Shown: one piece after another, positions 23,787-31,600 of the stretch | How the letters are laid out: the number at the start of each line of letters is the position of its first letter | How positions within the stretch are numbered: position 1 is the stretch's first letter | Source: Clostridia bacterium | Lineage (GTDB): Bacteria > Bacillota > Clostridia > Oscillospirales > UBA644 | Assembly (NCBI GenBank): GCA_017623475.1 | Contig: JAGAPC010000036.1 | Coordinates: 1 to 32,242, forward strand | Length of the DNA: 32,242 nucleotides | Direction: 5' to 3' | The notes under the pieces: generated by a model | What the model was told of the DNA's origin: nothing | The model's database searches: none | The model's input: the letters and a program-made list of their open reading frames with translations, nothing else | Made by a program: the position numbers and the translations under genes

Positions 23787-25343
23787 ATGAGAATAAAAAC
23801 CATTCTTAATTTATTATTGGCGGCAATCCTGTTGTTTACCTGCGGATGCGCGCCGACGAATTCCGATTCGGAGCAGGAAGCTTCCGCCTTAAAAGAAATG
23901 CGGGATTCCCGCTACGTGTATTTAACCCTGTGGTCGTGGCAGGTACCCACGGCGCAGGACGCCCAAGCCTACGCCGAAAAAGCGAAGGAGTGCGGCTTTA
24001 CCGCCGTGGATCTTGGGGTGCTGTGGTCGTCCTTTGAGCCGCTGCGGGGACATTTTCAGTGGGAGTATCTGGATTCTGTGGTGTCTGCTTTTACTGCTGC
24101 CGGGTTGAAAATCTCCCTTCAGCCTCTGCTCTGGACGGAGGGTTTGTCCTGGGCGGGGGATTTGGCACTGCAGGAGCAGTCCAACGGCACGGTTTACGCG
24201 ATGGAGGATCGGGGATCTTATCTGTCATTTACCGATGAAAAGACCCTGTCGATCGTAGAAAACACCCTGCAAAACTTTGCCCTGCACGCGCGGTCAACCT
24301 ACGCCGACCATCTGACCCGTTGGGGCGTGCGTCTTTCCTGCTTTGGGGAGTTTGATTATTCGGTCAACGAAGCGTTGGATTATTCCGTTTCCGCAAAGGA
24401 CCGTTTTTACGATTATTTGCAAGAGACCTATGGCTCGTGGCGAAATCTTTCCGAAGCAAGGGGTTTGCTGGTTTCTTCTCGAAAGGATTTGGATTCCATG
24501 TCGTTGGATTCCGTGATCGACGCCTGCCCAGGCGATTGGCGGAGATTTCGGCAGGAACGGTTGTTTGATCTGCTGGATCGGATGATCGACGTTTACCGCA
24601 GCGCCGACCCGTCGATTCCCGTGGTCTTTTCTCTGGGGACATACGGAAACGGCATGAATACTGCCTATTCCGGCGTTGTGGATCTTTGGTCTGCCGTGGA
24701 AGAACACGACGTGGATATCGTGGCGTTGTCTTTTTGTGACGGCGCGGACGGAGATATGATGCTTTCGCTGATTACGTCTCTGACCACCAAGCGGATTTCT
24801 GTGGAGGTGGATGGAGCTTGGGCGTTGGACGAGGGGCGCGACGTGGGTTCTTTCGTGGACCTTTGCGGAAAACACGGCGTATTTTCCCTTGCCACTGCCA
24901 ATTTTACGGTGGAGCAGTTGAATTCTTATCAGGAAATTTTATCCTCCTATCCCGAACGGTTTTCTTCGTCGGGCGCGCTGGGGGATCGGGATCCCACCCG
25001 GGCAATTCTGATTTTGTCCAACGCCTTGGCGGAGATGCGGCCGCCCAAGTCCTTCGACGCTTTGTACGGAGATCTTTGGGCTTCTTTGTCGGAGCAGGGG
25101 GCGCGTCGGGTGCGGTTCGTGACCGAGGATCAAATCGCTTCGGGAGAGATCTCTCTGGAAGGGGTTTCGACGCTGTATTGCGGTGAAATCAAGGGTTCTG
25201 TCTCCGTTTCAAAAGCCTTTGCCGAAGCGCTGGCAAAGACGAAGACCACGCTTCGAGGGGATCTTTCCTTCCGCTTCTTGGACGGTTCTTCTCCGGAGGG
25301 AGATTTGAAGACCGCCCTTGCGGAGCGAATCCAAGCAGAGTAA
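23787..25343 (+). CDS. GH42-like (beta-galactosidase fold) lipoprotein
   Basis: 518 aa. It begins with a signal peptide (MRIKTILNLLLAAILLF) and a lipobox-like FTCGC, so C21 is a likely lipid anchor, although the -3/-2 residues are not ideal. The rest looks like a GH42-type TIM barrel: SSFEPLRGHFQWEYLD (81-96), FGEFDYS with E188 in the acid/base position, YGSWRNLSEARG, and VEVDGAW with E340 as candidate nucleophile. The end (from about 410) resembles the GH42 Rossmann-like domain. The substrate is unknown, and remote similarity leaves activity uncertain. I used ATG 23787 (GGGGG upstream) rather than 23751. A terminator follows. It separates trmB from parA. Confidence 0.72.
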   Translation: MRIKTILNLLLAAILLFTCGCAPTNSDSEQEASALKEMRDSRYVYLTLWSWQVPTAQDAQAYAEKAKECGFTAVDLGVLWSSFEPLRGHFQWEYLDSVVSAFTAAGLKISLQPLLWTEGLSWAGDLALQEQSNGTVYAMEDRGSYLSFTDEKTLSIVENTLQNFALHARSTYADHLTRWGVRLSCFGEFDYSVNEALDYSVSAKDRFYDYLQETYGSWRNLSEARGLLVSSRKDLDSMSLDSVIDACPGDWRRFRQERLFDLLDRMIDVYRSADPSIPVVFSLGTYGNGMNTAYSGVVDLWSAVEEHDVDIVALSFCDGADGDMMLSLITSLTTKRISVEVDGAWALDEGRDVGSFVDLCGKHGVFSLATANFTVEQLNSYQEILSSYPERFSSSGALGDRDPTRAILILSNALAEMRPPKSFDALYGDLWASLSEQGARRVRFVTEDQIASGEISLEGVSTLYCGEIKGSVSVSKAFAEALAKTKTTLRGDLSFRFLDGSSPEGDLKTALAERIQAE

Positions 25344-25351
25344 AAATTTTT

Positions 25352-25384
25352 CGCGCATCTCCGTTGGGGGTGCGCGTTTTTTTG
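25352..25384 (+). terminator. Terminator after the GH42-like gene
   Basis: CGCGCA/TGCGCG stem with a 13-base loop followed by seven Ts. It insulates parA from the upstream genes. Confidence 0.8.
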
Positions 25385-25448
25385 TCTTAAAATTTGCAAA
25401 TAGTTTAAAAAAGGCGATTTTTGTTGATATATGCGGATTTTTAACCCT

Positions 25449-25464
25449 TGTTTCACGTGAAACA
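25449..25464 (+). other. parS site 1
   Basis: Perfect palindrome TGTTTCACGTGAAACA, one base from the B. subtilis consensus and itself a common parS form. It lies 14 bases upstream of the parA -35 box, so ParB bound here could affect parA transcription. Confidence 0.95.
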
Positions 25465-25477
25465 TTCGTTTTCCCTC

Positions 25478-25506
25478 TTGATTTTTCCTTGGAGATGTGG
25501 TACAAT
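25478..25506 (+). promoter_or_regulatory. parA promoter
   Basis: TTGATT, 17-base spacer, TACAAT; start predicted near 25513, about 24 nt before parA. Together with the terminator upstream it defines a parA-parB-serS unit. Confidence 0.75.
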
Positions 25507-25536
25507 AAGGATACTATTCGAAGGAGAATTCAATTC

Positions 25537-26313
25537 ATGAAGATTATTGCGGTGGCAAATCAGAAGGGCGGCGTGGGGAAAACCACCAGCGTCGTCAATC
25601 TCGCCTCTTGCCTGGCGGAAGCCGGAAAGAACGTGTTGCTGGTGGATTTGGATCCCCAGGGGAACGCCACGTCCGGATGCGGCATCAACAAACGGCAGAT
25701 CAAGGCGTCTCTGTATCAGGTGATGATCGGGGAGGCGTCGTTGGAAACTGCCGTGGCTCAAACGAAATTTAAAAATCTCTGGATCTTGCCGTCTAACATG
25801 GATCTCGCCGGGGCGGAAGTGGAATTGGTGGAGATGGAAAAGCGGGAACAATGCTTGAAAAACGCATTATCTCAACCTTTTTCCGTTGCCTTCGACTTCG
25901 TTTTGATCGACTGTCCCCCGTCCCTCGGATTGCTGACGCTCAACGCGCTGGTCTGTGCAAACACGGTGCTGATCCCCATTCAATGCGAATTTTACGCCCT
26001 GGAGGGGTTGTCCCAGCTGACCAATACCATCCGCCAGGTGCGGCGGTTGTATAACCCCACCCTGGACATCGAGGGCATTTTGATTACCATGTACGACGGA
26101 CGGCTGAATCTGACCACCCAGGTGTTGGCGGAGGTCAAAAAATATTTTGCAGGGAAGATCTTTAAAACGGTCATTCCCCGAAACGTCCGAATCAGCGAAG
26201 CCCCCAGCCATGGGGAGCCGATCAATTATTACGACAAGCACGCAAAGGGTGCGATTGCCTATAAGGAATTGGCAAAGGAAGTTATCCAAAACGAAAAGCG
26301 CCGGGGTTTGTAA
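25537..26313 (+). CDS. parA: Chromosome partitioning ATPase ParA (Soj)
   Basis: 258 aa deviant Walker A ATPase that drives origin segregation and tunes DnaA. The motif KGGVGKTT is at 10-17, and LLVDLDPQGNAT and VLIDCPPSLG are the Walker A' and B regions. IPIQCEFYALEGL and VRISEAPSHG are standard for the chromosomal type. I chose ATG 25537 with AAGGAG about ten bases upstream; the frame stays open back to 25318 but this upstream part has parS and the promoter in it. The gap to parB is 58 bases and holds the second parS. Confidence 0.97.
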   Translation: MKIIAVANQKGGVGKTTSVVNLASCLAEAGKNVLLVDLDPQGNATSGCGINKRQIKASLYQVMIGEASLETAVAQTKFKNLWILPSNMDLAGAEVELVEMEKREQCLKNALSQPFSVAFDFVLIDCPPSLGLLTLNALVCANTVLIPIQCEFYALEGLSQLTNTIRQVRRLYNPTLDIEGILITMYDGRLNLTTQVLAEVKKYFAGKIFKTVIPRNVRISEAPSHGEPINYYDKHAKGAIAYKELAKEVIQNEKRRGL

Positions 26314-26340
26314 CCCTTGCAAATGCTGAAAAAATATCAA

Positions 26341-26356
26341 TGTTTCACGTGAAACA
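26341..26356 (+). other. parS site 2
   Basis: Second perfect TGTTTCACGTGAAACA, 892 bases from the first, in the parA-parB gap. The two sites bracket parA exactly. Confidence 0.95.
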
Positions 26357-26371
26357 CGAAAGGATATACCG

Positions 26372-27244
26372 ATGAAAAAAGGATTAGGAAAAGGGTTGGA
26401 CGCCTTGTTGTTTGACAACGCCACCGACGACGTTCTTGCCGACGGACCGGTTCGCACCGTCTCGTTGCAGGCGGTAGAGCCCAACAAAAAACAGCCGCGC
26501 AAATACTTTGATAAGGAAGCGTTGCAGGTTTTGGCGGATTCCATCGCCGTCAACGGCTTGCTGCAGCCCCTGGTCGTCCGTGCCGTGGAGGGCGGACGGT
26601 ATCAGATCATCTCCGGAGAACGCCGCTGGCGTGCCTGTCGCATGGCAGGATTGCAGGAGATTCCCGTGGTCGTTCGGGAAGAAGACGACCGCGCCGCCCT
26701 GGAGCTGGGTTTGATCGAAAATCTTCAACGGGAAGATCTGAACGTGGTGGAAGAAGCGGAAGGATATCGGGTATTGATGTCCGAATATTCCATGACCCAG
26801 GAGCAGGTTGCTCTCAAGGTCGGAAAATCCCGCCCCGCCGTCGCCAACGCGTTGCGGATCCTGGCGTTGCCCGAGGACGTTTTAACCTTGGTTTTAAACG
26901 GAAGCCTTTCCTCCGGACACGCCCGCACCCTTCTCCCCCTTTGTGACGCGATCTCCCCCGAAGAGGTCTATAAGATCGCCAAGGAGGTTTCGGAGAAAAA
27001 CCTGTCCGTTCGGGAGACCGAATCGATGGTACGCGCCCGATTGAACCGCAAGCCCCCTCGTCCGATCAAGAAAAAGGACGTTTATTTGGCGGAATTGGAG
27101 CATTCCATGACCCGGTCCTTCGGTCGCAAGGTAAAAATCTCCGCCCCCAAGGGCAAGGCAAAGGGAAAAATCGAATTGGAATATTATAATACGGATGATC
27201 TGAACGATCTGATCGCTCGTCTCATCCCCGAAGAAGGAGTATAA
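26372..27244 (+). CDS. parB: Chromosome partitioning protein ParB (Spo0J)
   Basis: 290 aa CTP-dependent DNA clamp that loads at parS. It begins KKGLGKGLDALL, the segment that stimulates ParA. The CTP-binding box is GERRWRA (82-88) and ENLQREDLN lies at 116-124. The helix-turn-helix around MTQEQVALKVGKSRPAVANA (141-160) reads parS. A linker and C-terminal dimer domain follow. AAAGGA is upstream of the ATG. serS starts four bases after its stop. A separate Noc paralogue is not present in the window. Confidence 0.97.
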   Translation: MKKGLGKGLDALLFDNATDDVLADGPVRTVSLQAVEPNKKQPRKYFDKEALQVLADSIAVNGLLQPLVVRAVEGGRYQIISGERRWRACRMAGLQEIPVVVREEDDRAALELGLIENLQREDLNVVEEAEGYRVLMSEYSMTQEQVALKVGKSRPAVANALRILALPEDVLTLVLNGSLSSGHARTLLPLCDAISPEEVYKIAKEVSEKNLSVRETESMVRARLNRKPPRPIKKKDVYLAELEHSMTRSFGRKVKISAPKGKAKGKIELEYYNTDDLNDLIARLIPEEGV

Positions 27245-27248
27245 AATC

Positions 27249-28535
27249 ATGTTGGATATTAAGTTCGTTCGGGAAAACCCCGAAATCGTCAAGGAAAACA
27301 TCCGTAAAAAGTTCCAGGACGGCAAATTGGCGTTGGTCGATGAGGTTATCGCCCTTGACAAGGAGCTGCGGGAAATCAAGCAGGAGGTTGAGGTTCTGCG
27401 GGCAAAGCGGAACAAGATTTCCAAGCAGATCGGAATGTTGATGGGGCAAGGCAAAAAGGAAGAAGCGGAGGCCGTCAAGGCAGAGGTTGCCAACGACGGT
27501 GCGAAGATCGACGAGCTTTCCAAGCGGGAAGCCGTCGTTGACGCGGAGTTGACCAAAAAAATGATGGTAATTCCGCAAATTATCGATCCTACCGTGCCCA
27601 TCGGCAAGGACGACAGCGAAAACGTAGAGGTTCAGCGGTACGGCGAAGCGGTCGTTCCCGATTTTGAAATTCCCTACCATACGGAAATTATGGAAATGTT
27701 CAAGGGCATTGACCTGGATGCCGCCCGTCGGGTTGCCGGAAACGGCTTTTATTATCTGATGGGAGACGTTGCACGGCTTCATTCCGCCGTGATTTCCTAC
27801 GCCCGTGATTTTATGATTGATCGGGGCTTTACCTATTGCGTGCCCCCCTTCATGATCCGTTCCGACGTGGTCACCGGGGTAATGTCCTTCGCGGAAATGG
27901 AAGCGATGATGTACAAGATCGAGGGCGAGGATCTGTATCTGATCGGCACCAGCGAACATTCCATGATCGGTAAATTTATCGATCAAATCCTGCCCGAATC
28001 GGCGCTTCCTGAGACGCTGACCAGCTATTCTCCCTGCTTCCGCAAGGAAAAGGGCGCCCACGGCATCGAAGAGCGCGGGGTTTATCGGATCCATCAGTTC
28101 GAAAAGCAGGAAATGATCGTCATCTGTAAGCCCGAAGAATCCCCCATGTGGTTCGAAAAGCTGTGGCAAAATACCGTGGATCTCTTCCGTTCTCTGGAAA
28201 TTCCCGTCCGTACTCTGGAATGTTGCTCCGGAGATTTGGCGGATCTGAAGGTGAAATCCATCGACGTGGAGGCCTGGTCTCCCCGTCAGCAGAAATATTT
28301 TGAGGTCGGCTCTTGCTCCAACTTGGGTGACGCCCAGGCGCGCCGTCTGAAAATCCGCGTTAACGGCGAGGACGGAAAGAAATATTTGGCGCACACCCTG
28401 AACAATACGGTGGTGGCTCCTCCCCGGATGCTGATTGCCTTCCTGGAAAATCATCTCCAGGCCGACGGAACCGTTACCATTCCCGAGGTTTTGAGACCTT
28501 ACATGGGCGGCAAGGACAAGTTAGAACGGAAGTAA
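27249..28535 (+). CDS. serS: Seryl-tRNA synthetase
   Basis: 428 aa class II synthetase. An N-terminal coiled-coil arm (about 30-100) that grips the long variable arm of tRNA-Ser is visible as a run of Lys/Glu-rich heptads. Motif 2 is in FRKEKGAHGIEERGVYRIHQ, and motif 3 is HTLNNTVVAPPRMLIAFLEN, where the usual GSGLAVGR is replaced by NNTVVAPPR; the Arg is kept. It starts only four bases after parB, so it is probably transcribed from the parA promoter, and no T-box is seen. Confidence 0.97.
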   Translation: MLDIKFVRENPEIVKENIRKKFQDGKLALVDEVIALDKELREIKQEVEVLRAKRNKISKQIGMLMGQGKKEEAEAVKAEVANDGAKIDELSKREAVVDAELTKKMMVIPQIIDPTVPIGKDDSENVEVQRYGEAVVPDFEIPYHTEIMEMFKGIDLDAARRVAGNGFYYLMGDVARLHSAVISYARDFMIDRGFTYCVPPFMIRSDVVTGVMSFAEMEAMMYKIEGEDLYLIGTSEHSMIGKFIDQILPESALPETLTSYSPCFRKEKGAHGIEERGVYRIHQFEKQEMIVICKPEESPMWFEKLWQNTVDLFRSLEIPVRTLECCSGDLADLKVKSIDVEAWSPRQQKYFEVGSCSNLGDAQARRLKIRVNGEDGKKYLAHTLNNTVVAPPRMLIAFLENHLQADGTVTIPEVLRPYMGGKDKLERK

Positions 28536-28548
28536 GAGATTGTGGAGT

Positions 28549-28629
28549 GTACTTTTTCTTCTTTTCATGAGAAAAGAAGAAAAAGTACCAAAAAGAAGAA
28601 AAGCAAATGACGACGGAATTCTTCCGTCG
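28549..28629 (+). repeat. Family A element copy A7
   Basis: 18-pair hairpin GTACTTTTTCTTCTTTTC with its complement (28549-28588, ATGA loop), then the linker, then CGACGGAA/TTCCGTCG (28611-28629). It begins 13 bases after the serS stop. Confidence 0.92.
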
Positions 28630-28637
28630 CAGATAAG

Positions 28638-28670
28638 GAGGAGTGTTTCGATCGAAATGCTCCTCTTTGA
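28638..28670 (+). terminator. Hairpin after serS, probable terminator
   Basis: 14-pair stem with two G-U wobbles: GAGGAGTGTTTCGA (28638-28651) with TCGAAATGCTCCTC (28652-28665), so there is essentially no loop beyond the central bases. It is followed by TTTGATT, a weak T-tract. Confidence 0.55.
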
Positions 28671-28682
28671 TTAAAAGATATT

Positions 28683-28715
28683 ATTTTGCATTTTGCACTT
28701 TGCATTTTGCATTCC
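28683..28715. repeat. Family D heptamer repeat (TTTTGCA)
   Basis: Tandem TTTTGCA/CTTTGCA heptamers directly before the cca ribosome-binding site, in the same orientation as 219-252. Confidence 0.7.
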
Positions 28716-28731
28716 TTAAAAGGTGTTTTTT

Positions 28732-30051
28732 GTGGAATTTGACGTTCGTGCAATTTCGGTATTAAATCAATTAAAAGCCGCGGGGTACGAGGCGTATCTC
28801 GTGGGCGGCTGCGTGCGTGATTTTTTACGAAACGTGGAGCCCCACGATTACGACGTTACCACCTCTGCCCTGCCGGAAGAAATTTTGCAGGTCTTCCCCG
28901 GAATTCCCGTGATCGAGACCGGCTTAAAGCACGGCACCGTCACCGTTTTGTCGGGCGAGCTGTCGGTGGAGGTAACCACCTATCGGGTGGACGGGACCTA
29001 CGCCGACGGTCGGCATCCGGACGCGGTGACCTTTACCCGGTCTCTTTCGGAAGATTTGGCGCGGCGGGATTTTACCGTCAACGCCATCGCGTGGTCTCCC
29101 GACGTCGGCGTGGTCGATCCCTTTGGCGGGGGATCCGATCTGGACGCGGGGATTTTGCGGTGCGTGGGCGAACCGACGCGGCGGTTCGCGGAAGACGGAC
29201 TTCGGATCTTGCGGGGGCTTCGGTTTTCGTCCGTGCTTGGGTTTTCCTTGGAAAAATCCACTGAAACGGCGTTGCGCGGCTCCAAGGATCGTCTGAATTC
29301 CGTTTCTGCGGAACGGATTCGGGAGGAATTTGCAAAATTGCTCTGCGGAAAAGACGTTTTGCGGATTTTGACCGATTATCCCGAGGTTTTCGGGGTGTTT
29401 TTGCCCGAGCTTCTGCCCTGCGTGGGCTTCGACCAGCACAATTTCCATCATGTTTATTCGGTGTACGAGCATTTGGCGCAGACGGTGGCGGCAATCCCGC
29501 CCGCGGTTCCTTTGCGGATGGCGGCGCTTTTGCACGATATTGCAAAGCCTCGGTGCTTTTCTTCGGACGAGCATGGGGTGGGGCATTTTTACGGTCACGC
29601 GGCGCAATCTTCCGAGGTTGCCGATGCGATTTTGCGCCGTCTTCGGTTTTCCAACGAGGAGCGCGCACGGATCGTCACCTTGATCCGTCATCACGATACG
29701 CCCATCGAGCCCTCTCCCACCGCCGTTCGGCGAAAGCTGAACAAGCTTGGCGAGCAGGGCTTTTTCGACCTTCTTGCCTTGATTCGGGCGGACAATTCGG
29801 CGTTGGCGCCGGAATATCATTACAGGCAGGCGATATATGATACTTTGGAGGGAATCGCAAGGGAAATCTTGTCCGAAAAACAATGCTTTTCCTTAAAAGA
29901 TTTGGCAGTTAACGGAGTCGATTTGATGTCACTTGGATATCAAGGAAAAGAAATCGGCGACGCTTTACAATGTTTGCTCGATGCAGTTTTGGAAGGCAAA
30001 TGCCTCAATGAAAAAAGCGTCTTGCTATCTTTCTTAAAACACAAAAACTGA
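28732..30051 (+). CDS. cca: CCA tRNA nucleotidyltransferase with HD domain
   Basis: 439 aa class II nucleotidyltransferase that adds or repairs the 3' CCA of tRNA. The GG motif (LVGGCVRD, 23-30) and D39/D41 (HDYDVTT) are the catalytic head, RRDFTVNA follows, and EDGLRILRGLRF is the nucleotide-selecting helix. The C-terminal half carries LLHDIAKP, an HD phosphohydrolase domain. The start is GTG at 28732 (AAAAGG nine bases upstream); the GTG at 28723 directly abuts that site and is less likely. It lies between inverted family A copies A7 and A8; A8 starts four bases after the stop. Confidence 0.95.
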   Translation: MEFDVRAISVLNQLKAAGYEAYLVGGCVRDFLRNVEPHDYDVTTSALPEEILQVFPGIPVIETGLKHGTVTVLSGELSVEVTTYRVDGTYADGRHPDAVTFTRSLSEDLARRDFTVNAIAWSPDVGVVDPFGGGSDLDAGILRCVGEPTRRFAEDGLRILRGLRFSSVLGFSLEKSTETALRGSKDRLNSVSAERIREEFAKLLCGKDVLRILTDYPEVFGVFLPELLPCVGFDQHNFHHVYSVYEHLAQTVAAIPPAVPLRMAALLHDIAKPRCFSSDEHGVGHFYGHAAQSSEVADAILRRLRFSNEERARIVTLIRHHDTPIEPSPTAVRRKLNKLGEQGFFDLLALIRADNSALAPEYHYRQAIYDTLEGIAREILSEKQCFSLKDLAVNGVDLMSLGYQGKEIGDALQCLLDAVLEGKCLNEKSVLLSFLKHKN

Positions 30052-30055
30052 CCCC

Positions 30056-30129
30056 CGGCAGATGTAATCTGCCGAAATTCGGCTTTTCTTTTTGGTTCTT
30101 TTTCTTTTCTCCTGAAAAGAAAAAGAACC
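30056..30129 (-). repeat. Family A element copy A8
   Basis: CGGCAGA/TCTGCCG hairpin (30056-30074), followed by a T-rich AATTCGGCTTTTCTTTTTGG linker that could terminate cca, then a 16-pair hairpin (30094-30129, TCCT loop). Its last bases start an 11-base C run. Confidence 0.88.
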
Positions 30130-30138
30130 CCCCCCCCC
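30128..30138 (+). repeat. Homopolymeric C11 tract next to the sulP promoter
   Basis: Eleven consecutive Cs starting in the end of family A copy A8 and finishing two bases before the -35 box of sulP. Runs of this length are slippage-prone. Confidence 0.85.
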
Positions 30139-30140
30139 TC

Positions 30141-30169
30141 TTGACAAAATTCGGCAAAAGGTGTATAAT
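30141..30169 (+). promoter_or_regulatory. Consensus promoter of sulP
   Basis: Perfect TTGACA, 17-base spacer, perfect TATAAT. Start near 30176, giving a leader of about 57 nt. Confidence 0.92.
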
Positions 30170-30183
30170 ATAGTTCGTTTTCA

Positions 30184-30207
30184 GGTGTAGGCTCAGGTCT
30201 GCACCTA
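30184..30207 (+). promoter_or_regulatory. Hairpin in the sulP leader
   Basis: Eight-pair stem AGGTGTAG/CTGCACCT (one G-U) with loop GCTCAGGT. A six-T run lies eight bases further on, too far for a classic terminator. It may affect translation or mRNA stability; no riboswitch class is recognised. Confidence 0.45.
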
Positions 30208-30232
30208 TCATTCTGTTTTTTGGAGAAATGTT

Positions 30233-31504
30233 GTGAAAAAGGAATTTTACTTACAGCCGAAAATCTTCTCGGCGCTGAAAGGGTACGACGGCGGTCAATT
30301 CGTCAAGGATTTGGTTGCCGGTCTGATCGTTGCCATCATCGCTCTGCCCCTGTCCATCGCTCTGGCGCTGGCTTCGGGGGTGGAGCCTGCCTGTGGAATC
30401 TACACCGCCATCGCCGCCGGGTTCGTGGTCGCTCTGCTGGGAGGGAGTCGGGTTCAGATCGCCGGCCCCACCGCCGCCTTTGCCACCACCGTTGCGGGGG
30501 TCGTGGCGTTGCACGGCATGGACGGGTTGTTCCTTGCCACTGTCATGGCGGGGATCTTGCTGATCCTGATGGGCGTTTGCAAATTGGGGGGATTGATCCG
30601 CTATATCCCCAAGACCATCACCGTCGGGTTTACCGGCGGAATTGCCGTGACGATTTTGCTGGGGCAGGTAAAGGATTTCTTCGGTCTCACCTACGCCGAC
30701 GGGCTGAAACCGGTGGAAACGCTGGAAAAAATCGAAGCAAATCTGGCGTCTCTCGGATCTTTTTCCTGGCAGGCGCTGGTGGTTGGCGTCGTTTGTCTTG
30801 CCATTTTGATCCTTTATCCGAGGGTGGAAAAACGGATTCCTCCCTCCTTGATCGCGGTCGTCGTCGGGGCGTTGATGGTGGCGTTTTTGCCCGGATTTCA
30901 GGAAAGCGTCTATACCATCGGGGATCTGTACGTCATCCCCTCCGGGATTCCCAAGGTGGATTTCGGCGGAATGGATTTCAGCCTTGAAAAGGTCGTGGCG
31001 GTCCTTCCCAACGCGGTCACCATCGCCCTTTTGGCAGGGGTGGAATCGCTGCTGTCCTGCGTGGTTGCCGACGGAATGGTGAAGGATACCCACAATCCCA
31101 ACGGAGAATTGGTCGCCCAGGGCTTGGGGAATATCGCTTCGGTGTTCTTCGGGGGGATCCCCGCCACCGGCGCCATCGCCCGCACCGCCGCCAACGTGAA
31201 AAACGGCGGACGTACCCCCGTTGCCGGCATGGTTCATTCGGCGGTTTTGTTGTTGGTTTTGTTGTTTTTGATGCCCTACGCGGCGTTGATCCCCATGCCC
31301 GCCATCGCGGCGATTTTGTTCGTGGTTGCTTACAATATGAGTGAATGGCGTGAATTCGTGGAGATCTGCAAAGAAAAGGATTGGAAAAACACGGTTATCC
31401 TCTTCGTTACCTTTGCTTTTACCGTGATCTTTGATCTGGTCGTCGCCATCGTGGTGGGGCTTGTGATCGCCCTGGTGTTCCGGAAGATTCGAAAGAATGG
31501 TTGA
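30233..31504 (+). CDS. SulP-family anion transporter, STAS domain absent
   Basis: 423 aa polytopic membrane protein of the SLC26/SulP family, likely moving sulfate, bicarbonate or another inorganic anion. It starts with the DLVAGLIVAIIALPLSIALA helix (26-45) and the CGIYTAIAAGFVVALLGGS segment, and about ten further hydrophobic helices follow. It ends right after the last helix (VVGLVIALVFRKIRKNG), so the cytoplasmic STAS domain of most family members (about 120-150 residues) is missing. The GTG at 30233 has GGAGA seven bases upstream; the ATG at 30228 gives an immediate stop. It is monocistronic, with family A copies on both sides. Confidence 0.93.
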   Translation: MKKEFYLQPKIFSALKGYDGGQFVKDLVAGLIVAIIALPLSIALALASGVEPACGIYTAIAAGFVVALLGGSRVQIAGPTAAFATTVAGVVALHGMDGLFLATVMAGILLILMGVCKLGGLIRYIPKTITVGFTGGIAVTILLGQVKDFFGLTYADGLKPVETLEKIEANLASLGSFSWQALVVGVVCLAILILYPRVEKRIPPSLIAVVVGALMVAFLPGFQESVYTIGDLYVIPSGIPKVDFGGMDFSLEKVVAVLPNAVTIALLAGVESLLSCVVADGMVKDTHNPNGELVAQGLGNIASVFFGGIPATGAIARTAANVKNGGRTPVAGMVHSAVLLLVLLFLMPYAALIPMPAIAAILFVVAYNMSEWREFVEICKEKDWKNTVILFVTFAFTVIFDLVVAIVVGLVIALVFRKIRKNG

Positions 31505-31507
31505 GGT

Positions 31508-31600
31508 GTTCTTTTCTTTCTTTTCAGGAGAAAAGAAAGAAAAGAACCAAAAGAAAGAAAAGCCAAATCCGGCGGAATTTTTCCGCCGGAAGTTTTTTTA
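31508..31600 (+). repeat. Family A element copy A9, terminator between convergent genes
   Basis: 18-pair hairpin (31508-31547, AGGA loop), linker AAAAGAAAGAAAAGCC, and a second nine-pair hairpin CCGGCGGAA/TTCCGCCGG (31569-31589) followed by a seven-T run. It begins three bases after the sulP stop and runs to the stop of the convergent XRE gene. It can terminate both. Confidence 0.9.

Noticed and set aside
26281..26289. DnaA box-like TTATCCAAA inside parA
   Set aside because: Single imperfect match inside coding sequence (ends the parA gene); no cluster.
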